Below, piece after piece: positions 29,001-35,749 of a stretch of DNA of 35,824 nt. Under the pieces are notes generated by a model that was given only the letters and a program-made list of their open reading frames with translations, did not search any database and was not told the origin of the DNA. A program made the translations under genes and the position numbers. Position 1 is the first letter of the stretch, and every line of letters begins with the position of its first letter. Source of the stretch: a virus; IMG/VR virus record IMGVR_UViG_3300046010_013789, positions 1-35,824 of that record, one strand, 5' to 3'.

Positions 29001-29003
29001 TCA

Positions 29004-29285
29004 TTACAAATCCTTCTGTTCCTTGATCATATCATAGAGGCTATTCTTATCAATTTTGTCTTCTTTAGATTCTTTCTTCTCCAAAAGGGTTATGATCTTT
29101 ACAAGTTGTTCATTTGAGCGCTGAAGCGTTTCAACATATTTGGCAGCAGTTTGACCAGCCATAGCATGACTCGTTTTATTGTTTAATATGTCATCTCTTA
29201 ATTCATACAACAGGTCTGAAGTTACTTCACGATCTGTGCGAAGATTTGTTAAGGCTTCCTCTAATAAAGCATTTTTATCTTTCAT
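29004..29285 (-). CDS. Small helical phage protein (93 aa), function unknown
   Basis: The protein is almost wholly helical and charged. AGQTAAKYVETLQRSNEQLV at about residues 43-62 is the most distinctive stretch, and the C-terminal third is Lys/Glu-rich. There is no membrane segment or cysteine motif. The ATG overlaps the sigma gene stop as ATGA, so it is translated with the late sigma factor and could be a transcription partner or an assembly protein. In T4 the coactivator gp33 works with gp55, but no sequence link to gp33 is seen. Confidence 0.5.
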   Translation of the reverse strand: MKDKNALLEEALTNLRTDREVTSDLLYELRDDILNNKTSHAMAGQTAAKYVETLQRSNEQLVKIITLLEKKESKEDKIDKNSLYDMIKEQKDL

Positions 29286-29944
29286 ACTCTATCTTCCCAA
29301 CCCTGTTTAAACTCAATATATTTTATTCTAATTTTATTTAAGCTTGAGGTAATCTGCTTAGAGTTTAAACCAGTAATTTCTCTCATATAAATATAAATAG
29401 CCTTCTTGTTAAAAATTTCAATATTATCTTTGTTGTGAAGTATTTGTTTTACAGATTCAAGGATCTTCAGGTCTTGTTCTTTTAATGAACTGCCCCAAGT
29501 ATCAATATCTTTTAATAGATCATTCCAAAATTGTTCCTGCTCTTGTCTTTCATGAAAATCATTCACAACCATGTGCTGCTTTTCAACTTCAACAGCAGAA
29601 TCTTCAAAAGATATTTCACTAGTCAAATTCTTATTATTGCTTTTAACTTTGTGAATAAACCAATTCTTTGTGATAACTGAGAAATAAGAAAACGCTTTGT
29701 ATCCTTTGCTTGGATCATACTTTTCTAGAATTGTTGTTAACCAAAACTTACACTCTTCTCTCAAACTATCAATATTTGGGAGATTTGTGAACTTATAAGT
29801 ATAAATAATTTTATCCACCATCTCATTAAAAGCTGGAGCTATATATGTTTCATATAGCAATTCCTTTTCTCTTTTATTTGTGGTGGAGCAGTATTCTATT
29901 ACTGCTTTTTCGTGTTCTGATGAAAAATAATATTTGTTTGACAT
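29282..29944 (-). CDS. gp55: Late RNA polymerase sigma factor, T4 gp55-like (220 aa)
   Basis: gp55-type sigma factors redirect host RNA polymerase to TATAAATA-type late promoters. Residues 41-101 match region 2 of sigma-70 proteins in the phage style: EMVDKIIYTYKF, then NLPNIDSLREECKFWL, then EKYDPSKGYKAFSYFSVITK, then NWFIHKV. A C-terminal segment near 190-215 (YMREITGLNSKQITSSLNKI) looks like a helix-turn-helix. A TTG 36 bases upstream would add 12 residues inside the preceding gene. The ATG at 29944 is chosen because it follows the upstream TAG by one base and has GGGAG 12 bases before it. The gene precedes the baseplate module it presumably helps express. Confidence 0.85.
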   Translation of the reverse strand: MSNKYYFSSEHEKAVIEYCSTTNKREKELLYETYIAPAFNEMVDKIIYTYKFTNLPNIDSLREECKFWLTTILEKYDPSKGYKAFSYFSVITKNWFIHKVKSNNKNLTSEISFEDSAVEVEKQHMVVNDFHERQEQEQFWNDLLKDIDTWGSSLKEQDLKILESVKQILHNKDNIEIFNKKAIYIYMREITGLNSKQITSSLNKIRIKYIEFKQGWEDRV

Positions 29945-29945
29945 T

Positions 29946-30245
29946 CTATTTGTTGTCTCCCTTTTCCTCGGGGATCTCAACTAAAAATGCATCATTAAAT
30001 TCTTTTATATCATTAATTATTTCTTTTGTGTGTTTTAACAAACTTTCCAAAGTTGAATCGCCATAAAATGTTGGAGCTTGATAAGTTTGTTGCAAGTGCA
30101 TTGAATACACCTCCAACAATCCTTTTAAGTCATCAATATTTTCTGCAAATTGTCGTGATTTATTTAAAAGGTGTTTGCAATATCTGTATAAAACTATTGA
30201 TATACCTAATAATAAGGCGACTAACGCCCCTAAAAATCCTTCCAT
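29946..30245 (-). CDS. Small single-pass membrane protein (99 aa), unknown function
   Basis: Residues 4-20 (FLGALVALLLGISIVLY) form one clear transmembrane helix at the N-terminus, followed by a basic RYCKHLLNKSR anchor and a soluble helical domain. That domain contains FYGDSTLESLLKHTKEI at about 61-77, a pattern I recall from small proteins of large myophages. The tail is acidic. There is no lipobox and no second helix, so nothing points to a holin or spanin. The ATG shares a base with the zinc-ribbon gene stop (TAATG), and the sigma gene starts one base after its own stop. A membrane role during late infection is possible but not shown. Confidence 0.6.
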   Translation of the reverse strand: MEGFLGALVALLLGISIVLYRYCKHLLNKSRQFAENIDDLKGLLEVYSMHLQQTYQAPTFYGDSTLESLLKHTKEIINDIKEFNDAFLVEIPEEKGDNK

Positions 30246-30505
30246 TATTCACCCCGAAGAGTTTCTTTATACTCTTTTAGTTCTTTTTTTGCATCCTCAA
30301 TGAACTGACGAGTCTTTTCGCCAGTTTTTTGATTGTGTTTATATTCCATAACTTCAGTTAATTTATTTATTGTTGTCGTATAGTTATAAACTTTTTTAAA
30401 ATTGTTTTGTTCGCAAAATGGGCAAACACTTGGCGACTCATCGTATCCATGATATTCAGTCCATTCTTTACTGCAAGATTTACATTCATATTGATAACTT
30501 GGCAT
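30245..30505 (-). CDS. FmdB-type zinc ribbon protein (86 aa)
   Basis: The N-terminus has the FmdB/CxxC regulatory zinc-ribbon layout. It opens MPSYQYEC, with Cys pairs at 8/11 and 28/31 (C-K-S-C and C-P-F-C) and the usual aromatic strands between them. The rest is a Lys/Glu-rich helix (about 55-86). Proteins of this family are small putative nucleic-acid or regulator-binding modules, and their role in phages is not established. It lies two genes before the late sigma factor, which suggests a transcription-related or late-regulatory role, but that is inference. The Shine-Dalgarno sequence is weak. The ATG follows the stop of the 60-residue gene by two bases, so coupling is likely. Confidence 0.8.
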   Translation of the reverse strand: MPSYQYECKSCSKEWTEYHGYDESPSVCPFCEQNNFKKVYNYTTTINKLTEVMEYKHNQKTGEKTRQFIEDAKKELKEYKETLRGE

Positions 30506-30507
30506 TT

Positions 30508-30690
30508 TTATTCTACCACAAAATCTTGTTGAGCCACCATTTTAAAGTGTGGTGGATTTTTAACAAATAGTTCATCATCTGTTACGTAAAAATCTAAATC
30601 TTTTAGTAGTGGCATAATATCTGTTTCTTCTGCAATACATTTTTGTAAACACATTAAAAGTGCGGCTGCTGCCTGATCTGAAAATTTCAT
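30508..30690 (-). CDS. Small conserved phage-type protein (60 aa)
   Basis: The protein starts MKFSDQAAAALLMCLQKC. It has a helical N-terminal half and a strand-like C-terminal half containing DDELFVKNPP. I recall similar short proteins from large myophages, with the same 'MKFS...LM..LQ' opening and 'KNPP' near the end, but I know of no function. A longer frame begins at 30750 but overlaps the cupin gene. The ATG at 30690 has GGAG six bases upstream and follows the cupin TAA by one base, so the short form is preferred. It sits at the border between the sugar cassette and the sigma block. Confidence 0.65.
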   Translation of the reverse strand: MKFSDQAAAALLMCLQKCIAEETDIMPLLKDLDFYVTDDELFVKNPPHFKMVAQQDFVVE

Positions 30691-30691
30691 T

Positions 30692-31054
30692 TTAATCTCC
30701 TTTTTGTATTCTGTAGCTATCATCTTCAAAATGTTGTGTTGAGAATTCAAACAATTCTGTATCTTCTATGGCTATCATTTGGTGTCTTAAACCAGTTGGT
30801 ACATGAAAAGAGTCGCCGGGATAAAGTACAGTGCTGTCTGACTTTTCCAAGTCGTCTTCGAATGAAAATTTTACAAGAATCTTTCCAGATTGAATATAAA
30901 ATACTTCATCCTTTATCTTGTGATAATGCCAAGAACATTTTTTATTTTTTTTAAAAACTAAAATCTTACCACAATATTCTTTTTTATTTACAATCCACTT
31001 TTCATATCCCCATCCTTTATGATGGATTTCTGGTACTTGAAAAAAATTGCCCAT
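30692..31054 (-). CDS. Metal-binding cupin, sugar-cassette enzyme or sensor (120 aa)
   Basis: This is a single-domain cupin. Motif 1 gives W-H-Y-H-K with His43, His45 and Glu50, followed by a Gly (QSG). Motif 2 gives PGDSFHVPTGLRHQM with His91. All four usual metal ligands are present. Relatives include phosphomannose-isomerase C-terminal domains and small sugar isomerases or epimerases, so the substrate is probably a sugar or sugar nucleotide. It is shorter than RmlC-type 3,5-epimerases (about 180 residues). An in-frame ATG at 31078 exists, but the ATG at 31054 has GGAG six bases upstream and is preferred. The first 38 bases overlap the end of the HAD gene in another frame. Confidence 0.8.
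   Translation of the reverse strand: MGNFFQVPEIHHKGWGYEKWIVNKKEYCGKILVFKKNKKCSWHYHKIKDEVFYIQSGKILVKFSFEDDLEKSDSTVLYPGDSFHVPTGLRHQMIAIEDTELFEFSTQHFEDDSYRIQKGD
30697..30700 (-). promoter_or_regulatory. Ribosome binding site deciding the 60-aa start
   Basis: GGAG on the minus strand, six bases before the ATG at 30690, supports the short form over the in-frame ATG at 30750. Confidence 0.7.
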
Positions 31055-31361
31055 CTTTAACTCCTTTATCGTCCACATAAAAATCCGCAGAGGGTTTTCC
31101 TAAAATTAACTCATGATATTTTAAATCCCATGATTTTAATTGATTCTGCGTAAAAGAATAATATTTATTAATTGCATAAAGTTGGTTATTTTTACTTGAA
31201 CCCATGCCTCTGGCAGTGAACATAATTATATGATGACCCTGTTCATATAGTTCATTTATTTTTGAGATTCTTTCACGATAAGGCGAAGCTTGTTCATAAT
31301 TTCCATATGTATTATTACATATAGTCCCATCTATATCAAAAACATATGTCGTTTTTACCAT
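31017..31361 (-). CDS. HAD-superfamily capsule-biosynthesis-type phosphatase (114 aa)
   Basis: This is a short HAD hydrolase of the EcbF/BcbF capsule-phosphatase type. Motif I is VFDIDGTICN (Asp9 nucleophile, Asp11), motif II is MFTARGMG (Thr49), the Lys of motif III is in LGKPSADFY (Lys89), and motif IV is the DD pair at 97-98. There is no cap domain, consistent with a small, possibly oligomeric sugar-phosphate phosphatase. Its neighbours are the heptose kinase/adenylyltransferase pair and a 4,6-dehydratase. A heptose bisphosphate phosphatase step (GmhB is also a HAD) would fit, but the substrate is unknown. The start overlaps the dehydratase stop by seven bases and AAGGA lies nine bases upstream. 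The end overlaps the cupin gene by 38 bases. Confidence 0.8.
   Translation of the reverse strand: MVKTTYVFDIDGTICNNTYGNYEQASPYRERISKINELYEQGHHIIMFTARGMGSSKNNQLYAINKYYSFTQNQLKSWDLKYHELILGKPSADFYVDDKGVKDGQFFSSTRNPS
31061..31064 (-). promoter_or_regulatory. Ribosome binding site deciding the cupin start
   Basis: GGAG on the minus strand, six bases before the ATG at 31054 and inside the HAD coding sequence, favours this start over the ATG at 31078. Confidence 0.7.
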
Positions 31362-32305
31362 CTAAATTTTTCCTTATAATAAAAAACAATTTTTTCTATT
31401 TCTTCATCAAAAATTTTATTAGGCTTCCATCCTAATTTTCTAATTTTTTCATCATTCAAAGAATATCTAATATCCTGTCCTTTTCTTACATATGAAAGAT
31501 CCACATATTTTTCAAATTCTTTGTCAGTTCCATAAAAATGTTTTATAATTTTTTTGATTGTTGTTTTATTATCTTGTTCTAAATCTCCAGAAATATTATA
31601 TATTTCATTTTTAACATCAGATTCAATTATTTTTATGACAGCGTTTGATGTATCTTCAGAATGTAACCAAACACGAACTGGAGTGCCTTTTTCATGAAGC
31701 CTCATTTTTTTTCCTCTCGTGAATAGTTTAATGGTGAGAGGAATTAATTTTTCTGGATACTGACCTATTCCGTAATTATTTGTTGGTCTTATTATTATAT
31801 AATTTATACTATGTGTTCTTGACCATCCAAGAACTAACATATCTGCTGCTGCTTTAGAAGCCGAATATGGATTACTAGGTTTCAAAATATCACTCTCGGT
31901 GTGAGAGCCACTTTTTATGTCTCCATATACTTCGTCTGTGCTAAATTGTATAAATATGGGTCTTTCGGCTACATTTTCTGATTTATTTTTAATTAAATTT
32001 AGAAGATTTTGTACGCCTAAAATGTTTGTGTTAATAAAATCATTACTGTTTATTATACTATTTTCTACATGCGATTCGGCAGCTAAATTAATAACATAAT
32101 CACAATCTGGCAAAAATTTTAACTTACTTATATCTTCTTTTATAAAAGAAAAATTTTTATTTTTATTAAATTCTTCTAAAAATTCAATATTCGCAGCATA
32201 AGTCTGGTCATCAATCCCGAGGACTTTCCATCCTTTTTCGAGGCATTTTCTTGTTAAATAAGAGCCTATTAAACCCAAACATCCTGTAATAACAACTAAT
32301 TTCAT
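31355..32305 (-). CDS. rmlB: NAD-dependent nucleotide-sugar 4,6-dehydratase (dTDP-glucose dehydratase type)
   Basis: This is an extended short-chain dehydrogenase. The Rossmann motif is TGCLGLIG (7-14), with AAESHVE at 75-81. The active-site STDEVYG at 122-128 carries the Asp-Glu pair of RmlB-type dehydratases, the YxxxK pair is Tyr147/Lys151, and NNYG and PEKLIP follow at 176-189. GDP-mannose dehydratases usually have S-E in place of D-E, so the dTDP-glucose type fits better. The enzyme oxidises C4 and removes water across C5-C6 to give a 4-keto-6-deoxy sugar. At 316 residues it is somewhat shorter than bacterial RmlB (about 350). It lies directly after the heptose adenylyltransferase (AGG six bases before the ATG), so its real substrate could be a nucleotide heptose. 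The substrate is uncertain. Confidence 0.85.
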   Translation of the reverse strand: MKLVVITGCLGLIGSYLTRKCLEKGWKVLGIDDQTYAANIEFLEEFNKNKNFSFIKEDISKLKFLPDCDYVINLAAESHVENSIINSNDFINTNILGVQNLLNLIKNKSENVAERPIFIQFSTDEVYGDIKSGSHTESDILKPSNPYSASKAAADMLVLGWSRTHSINYIIIRPTNNYGIGQYPEKLIPLTIKLFTRGKKMRLHEKGTPVRVWLHSEDTSNAVIKIIESDVKNEIYNISGDLEQDNKTTIKKIIKHFYGTDKEFEKYVDLSYVRKGQDIRYSLNDEKIRKLGWKPNKIFDEEIEKIVFYYKEKFRW

Positions 32306-32307
32306 AA

Positions 32308-32715
32308 TTAACCTATCTTTTCTAAAATATTTGTTGTTGATATTCCATCTATATAATCAAAAATTCGAACTTCAGCTAAATCATTACCAATTACTTTTTC
32401 TATTTTATAATCTCCACCTTTTATAATTATATCTGGTTTTATTAATTTTATTAAGTCATAAGGGGTATCTTCATTAAAAATTACTACCTCATCCACATAT
32501 TTTATTGATTTTAAAATGTTCAATCTGTCTTGTTGATTATTTATTGGTCTTTTATCGCCCTTAAGTCTTTTAACGCTTTCATCGCTATTAAGACCAACTA
32601 TTACAAAATCGCCCTGTTGTTTGCAAAATTCTAAAAGTTTTATATGACCAATATGTAGTATATCAAAACAACCATTAGTAAAAACTGTTTTACCTCTACA
32701 GCAATTAATTTTCAT
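32308..32715 (-). CDS. rfaE2: Heptose-1-phosphate adenylyltransferase domain protein (RfaE2/HldE-C type, 135 aa)
   Basis: This is a nucleotidyltransferase of the cytidylyltransferase-like family that activates heptose 1-phosphate with a nucleotide, usually ADP-heptose in LPS synthesis. The signature TNGCFDILHIGHIKLL at about 13-28 has HxGH as His21-Ile-Gly-His24. GLNSDESVKRLKG follows at 41-53, then KGGDY at 99-103, and the C-terminal GISTTNI typical of the RfaE branch. The length fits a stand-alone HldC. A longer frame reaches 32757, but the ATG at 32715 overlaps the kinase stop as ATGA and has GGAG ten bases upstream. Kinase and transferase are thus adjacent, coupled genes rather than the fused HldE of many enterobacteria. 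Confidence 0.88.
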   Translation of the reverse strand: MKINCCRGKTVFTNGCFDILHIGHIKLLEFCKQQGDFVIVGLNSDESVKRLKGDKRPINNQQDRLNILKSIKYVDEVVIFNEDTPYDLIKLIKPDIIIKGGDYKIEKVIGNDLAEVRIFDYIDGISTTNILEKIG

Positions 32716-33455
32716 ATTGTTACTACTCCTTGTTTTTGAACAACAATTGTAGCACATTTATTTGCAAATTCAATAGCTTTATCTATATCATTACTTTTAC
32801 AATATTCTATAGATAAAGCAGCCAAAAAAGTATCTCCAGCGCCAGATGTATCTTTAATTTCTACTTTCTCAACTGGATATGTTTTTTCTCTATACACGCA
32901 CCCATATGGTCCTTTGGTTACTATGAGATTACAGTTATTTAATTTCAAATATTCTAATGAATTCTTATATTCAACATTATTAACTTTTATAAAAGTAAAA
33001 TTTTTACTCCATTCTGAAATTTTTCTCTTCGTATCTATGAAAGTACATTTATGTTTTTTGGAAATCATTTCTAATATTTCATTAGACAAAAATCCTTTAT
33101 TATAATCAGATATAACAACTGCTTCATAATCTTGAAAATTTATATTTTTAATATCTTCTAATGTTAATTTGCCGTAGTTATCATCATTTTCGTCTAGACG
33201 TAAAAACATATGATTTGATTTTTCTTCTACATATCTTGTCTTTTTAATATCATGCCAGTTTTTATTTGTTACTATATCTACAATTATATTAGTAGATATT
33301 TTTTTCATGTTTAATTCAACATTTTTAGCCATGCCACCATTTTTTACAATTTTAGTTGATTTAAAGACTGGAACTGGTGCATCTGGGCATAATCTATCAC
33401 AAGTGCCATAGTGATATATATCTGAACAGCTTTCGCCAATTATCAAAATTTTCAT
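32712..33455 (-). CDS. rfaE1: Heptose-7-phosphate kinase, PfkB/RfaE1 type (247 aa)
   Basis: This is a ribokinase/PfkB family sugar kinase of the HldE N-domain branch. DRLCPDAPVPV at 20-30 corresponds to the family's 'R-x-S-P-E-A-P-V-P-V'. NGGMAKNV at 39-46 corresponds to 'GGAANV', ISDYNKG is at 115-121, and DTSGAGDTF at 202-210 carries the catalytic Asp208 and anion hole. It would phosphorylate C1 of a heptose 7-phosphate. It is shorter than the roughly 318-residue HldE kinase domain. The loss lies mainly in the segment after GGAANV and in the region before the ATP-binding half, while catalytic motifs remain. AAGGA lies six bases before the ATG. The stop overlaps the adenylyltransferase start (ATGA), placing two consecutive steps in one translational unit. 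Confidence 0.87.
   Translation of the reverse strand: MKILIIGESCSDIYHYGTCDRLCPDAPVPVFKSTKIVKNGGMAKNVELNMKKISTNIIVDIVTNKNWHDIKKTRYVEEKSNHMFLRLDENDDNYGKLTLEDIKNINFQDYEAVVISDYNKGFLSNEILEMISKKHKCTFIDTKRKISEWSKNFTFIKVNNVEYKNSLEYLKLNNCNLIVTKGPYGCVYREKTYPVEKVEIKDTSGAGDTFLAALSIEYCKSNDIDKAIEFANKCATIVVQKQGVVTI
32726..32729 (-). promoter_or_regulatory. Ribosome binding site deciding the rfaE2 start
   Basis: GGAG on the minus strand, ten bases before the ATG at 32715, supports that start over the in-frame ATG at 32757. Confidence 0.6.
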
Positions 33456-33478
33456 TTTAGATCCTTAAAAAATTTATT

Positions 33479-34417
33479 TTATTTTCTTGTATTATTATAG
33501 TTCTCAACAAACCAATTATACGATCTTTCAAGAGATTCTTCAAGATTTGTAAATCTAAAATTTGGCAAAGTAGCATAAAATAATTCTTTATTTGATTTTC
33601 TTCTTTTTTGCCCATTAGGTTTAGAAGTATCCCACAATACTTTGTGATAATCCGCAACTTCACATAGCTTATCAACCATTTCTTTTATTGAATGTTCATT
33701 ATCGCCAGATACAATAAGTTTTTTTGGCATCTGTTGTTCAGAAGATAAAAGTTTTAAACAAACCAACGCTAAATCTTTAGAGTAAATAAACTCTCTAATT
33801 GATGAACCATCCCCCCAGCAAATTAATTCTTTATTTTCTTTTTTGGCTAAATAAAGCTTATGAATAAGGCTAGGAATGACATGACCATCTTCAAGGTTAT
33901 AATTGTCATTTTCGCCAAATATGTTGCTTGGAATTACTGAACAGTAATTTAAATCACCATATTGTTTAGTATATGCCAGTATTTGAACGTCTGCCATTCT
34001 TTTAGCATATGCATATGCAAAATGAGCATCAAATGGTGGAGAATTATGCATAATATCTTCAGATAGATATTCTGAATCCGCTGGGAATACACAAGCTGAT
34101 GAAAAAACAATTAATTTTTGTACATTATTCAAAAAAGAACTATGTATTATATTTGTATTCATGAGAATGTTATCTCTAAACTGTTGAGCTGGCGTATTTA
34201 AGTTTCTTCCAATCCCGCCAACTCTTGCAGCGGCATGAATAACATAATCTGGCTTTATTTTATCAAATAATTTTGAAACTTCTTCTTCTTTTGTTAAATC
34301 AGCGTCTTCTCTACCAACGTAAAAAAACAAAAAATCATTAAATTCAGAACTCAAAGACACATTTTTAATAGCGTTTCCAACCAAGCCATGCCCGCCAGTA
34401 ACTAATATTTTTTTCAT
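33479..34417 (-). CDS. fcl: GDP-L-fucose-synthase-type epimerase/reductase (312 aa)
   Basis: This is a short-chain dehydrogenase of the Fcl/WcaG family. E. coli Fcl epimerises C3 and C5 of GDP-4-keto-6-deoxymannose and reduces C4 with NADPH. The nucleotide motif is TGGHGLVG (7-14), and AARVGGIGRN near 62-71 is typical. The active site SSACVFP gives Ser107 and Cys109, the YxxxK pair is Tyr135/Lys139, and the acid His179 sits in DGHVIPS. WGDGSSIREFIY follows. Numbering of Ser107, Cys109 and His179 coincides with E. coli Fcl, so catalysis looks intact. No GDP-mannose 4,6-dehydratase of the Gmd type is in the window, so the 4-keto substrate comes from elsewhere or from the RmlB-type enzyme two genes on. 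AAGGAG is six bases before the ATG. Confidence 0.88.
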   Translation of the reverse strand: MKKILVTGGHGLVGNAIKNVSLSSEFNDFLFFYVGREDADLTKEEEVSKLFDKIKPDYVIHAAARVGGIGRNLNTPAQQFRDNILMNTNIIHSSFLNNVQKLIVFSSACVFPADSEYLSEDIMHNSPPFDAHFAYAYAKRMADVQILAYTKQYGDLNYCSVIPSNIFGENDNYNLEDGHVIPSLIHKLYLAKKENKELICWGDGSSIREFIYSKDLALVCLKLLSSEQQMPKKLIVSGDNEHSIKEMVDKLCEVADYHKVLWDTSKPNGQKRRKSNKELFYATLPNFRFTNLEESLERSYNWFVENYNNTRK

Positions 34418-34427
34418 TTATTTCTCC

Positions 34428-34976
34428 TTATTTAATTGCTTCTATGTTTAAGCTCATTAACGAACCATTATTTTTATCCATATGTGGCAAATATGATTGG
34501 CTATAATCATCAACATAAAAATGCTCTGTTTTTTTCCAGTCATATTTTTTTACTTCTTTAAAACCAATTTCTAATAAATCTCTTTTTAGGGAGGCAAAAT
34601 CCCAGCAATTGTAATGAAAATCAAAATCATATTTTTGACCACCATATAATAAATGGATTATCTCATCTAAATTAGAAGTTTGTAAGTATCTTTTACATGC
34701 AGATTCAAAATCTGGAACTGCTATTCTTAAAACACCGCCTATTTTAAGAGCTTTATACCAATCTTCAACTACTTGTTTCCAAGTTATATTTTGAAAACAA
34801 TTTGGTTTAAAAGGAAAATGTTCCAAAACATGACAAGCATAAATTAATTCAATATTACTGTATTTTTCACTAATTTTTCTAATATCACAAACAATATCAG
34901 GATCACATTCTGACCTTGCATCAATATTTATAAAACCATGTATTTTTCTATTTCCACATCCTAAATTTAATTTCAT
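34428..34976 (-). CDS. Class I SAM-dependent methyltransferase (182 aa)
   Basis: This is a Rossmann-fold methyltransferase. Motif I is LNLGCGNRKIHGFINIDA (3-20), ending in the acidic residue that holds SAM ribose. D-I-V-C-D-I-R follows, and ACHVLEHF at 47-54 is the motif-IV-like segment common in sugar and lipid methyltransferases. GGVLRIAVPD lies near 89-98. It resembles small methyltransferases of glycan clusters. Its place between a glycosyltransferase-like gene and a sugar reductase suggests methylation of a sugar or glycan end. The acceptor is unknown. The start is four bases after the previous gene's last sense codon (TAAAATG), with AAGGAG 11 bases upstream. Confidence 0.82.
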   Translation of the reverse strand: MKLNLGCGNRKIHGFINIDARSECDPDIVCDIRKISEKYSNIELIYACHVLEHFPFKPNCFQNITWKQVVEDWYKALKIGGVLRIAVPDFESACKRYLQTSNLDEIIHLLYGGQKYDFDFHYNCWDFASLKRDLLEIGFKEVKKYDWKKTEHFYVDDYSQSYLPHMDKNNGSLMSLNIEAIK

Positions 34977-34977
34977 T

Positions 34978-35748
34978 TTATCCGAATCTCCTTCGCCAAA
35001 TTGTTGGACTTTTATTCCAATTAAAATAATCTATTTTTATAGGTCTTTCTAAATAAGAATTAGGTTCTTTATATATTTGTTGAAATAAGGCCAAATCATT
35101 TTGTTCGTATGCCTGCTGAACCGGGATATGATCGCCTTGATTTGGATTCCAATCATGATTGCAGACATACATATCAGATTCATATATTTTACCACCATCA
35201 TTTTGTAATCTAAAAGATAAATCATGAGTATTCATATTTAAATGCTCAAATCTGCAATCCCATCCTCCAAGTTCTCTAAAATATTCCAGCTTAAACATAC
35301 CAACCATTAAAATTTTATAATGCTCTGGAACTACTCTTAGGGTTGGATGATGATGAGCCATCCAATAATCATGATGCATTGGTGATCCTTGATAATTTCT
35401 GCCTTCTGTGTATCTAAGCGCAATAGCATCTTTATACCCCAAAAGTTCGTGTTTTTCTATACATGCTGCGATAGAATTATTTGTAAAAATCCCATCATCA
35501 GAACCCCACATCATTAATTCTCCTTCTGCTATAGAAGCTGCTATCAACCCACATCTAGATGGAGAACCATAATCTTTTATATATTTAAAATTTGTTTTGT
35601 CATTAAAAAAAGGAGGTGGGTCATTTGGTCCAACCATAATTAATTGCCAAGAATGTTCTCCTACAGAAGACACAATAGATTGATAAAAATTCTCCCATAA
35701 ATGAGTTCTGATAGCTGGTAGACATATTGATAGTTTATAATTATGCAT
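34978..35748 (-). CDS. Family-2-like (GT-A) glycosyltransferase (256 aa)
   Basis: This is probably a GT-A glycosyltransferase. It opens with the strand LSICLPAIRTHLWENFYQSI, similar to the start of family 2 enzymes. Residues 78-88 contain ELMMWGSDDGI, whose Asp-Asp fits the DxD-type metal/nucleotide site. MFKLEYFRELGGWD near 151-164 matches the usual acceptor-side 'F..lGGwd' segment, and NTHDLSFRLQNDGGKIY holds the later acidic region. There is no membrane anchor. The C-terminus ends WNKSPTIWRRRFG, a pattern repeated at the end of the partial gene upstream. The ribosome binding site AGAGG sits in the end of that gene. Donor and acceptor are unknown; the neighbours suggest a modified heptose or deoxy sugar. 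Confidence 0.72.
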   Translation of the reverse strand: MHNYKLSICLPAIRTHLWENFYQSIVSSVGEHSWQLIMVGPNDPPPFFNDKTNFKYIKDYGSPSRCGLIAASIAEGELMMWGSDDGIFTNNSIAACIEKHELLGYKDAIALRYTEGRNYQGSPMHHDYWMAHHHPTLRVVPEHYKILMVGMFKLEYFRELGGWDCRFEHLNMNTHDLSFRLQNDGGKIYESDMYVCNHDWNPNQGDHIPVQQAYEQNDLALFQQIYKEPNSYLERPIKIDYFNWNKSPTIWRRRFG

Positions 35749-35749
35749 A

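Noticed and set aside
29945-29980. TTG start adding 12 residues to the sigma factor
   Set aside because: The added residues lie inside the membrane-protein gene and include no family motif, while the ATG at 29944 directly follows that gene's stop.
33457-33675. Minus-strand frame of 72 codons at the end of the fcl-like gene
   Set aside because: It is an out-of-frame shadow of an intact, well-supported enzyme gene with all catalytic residues present.
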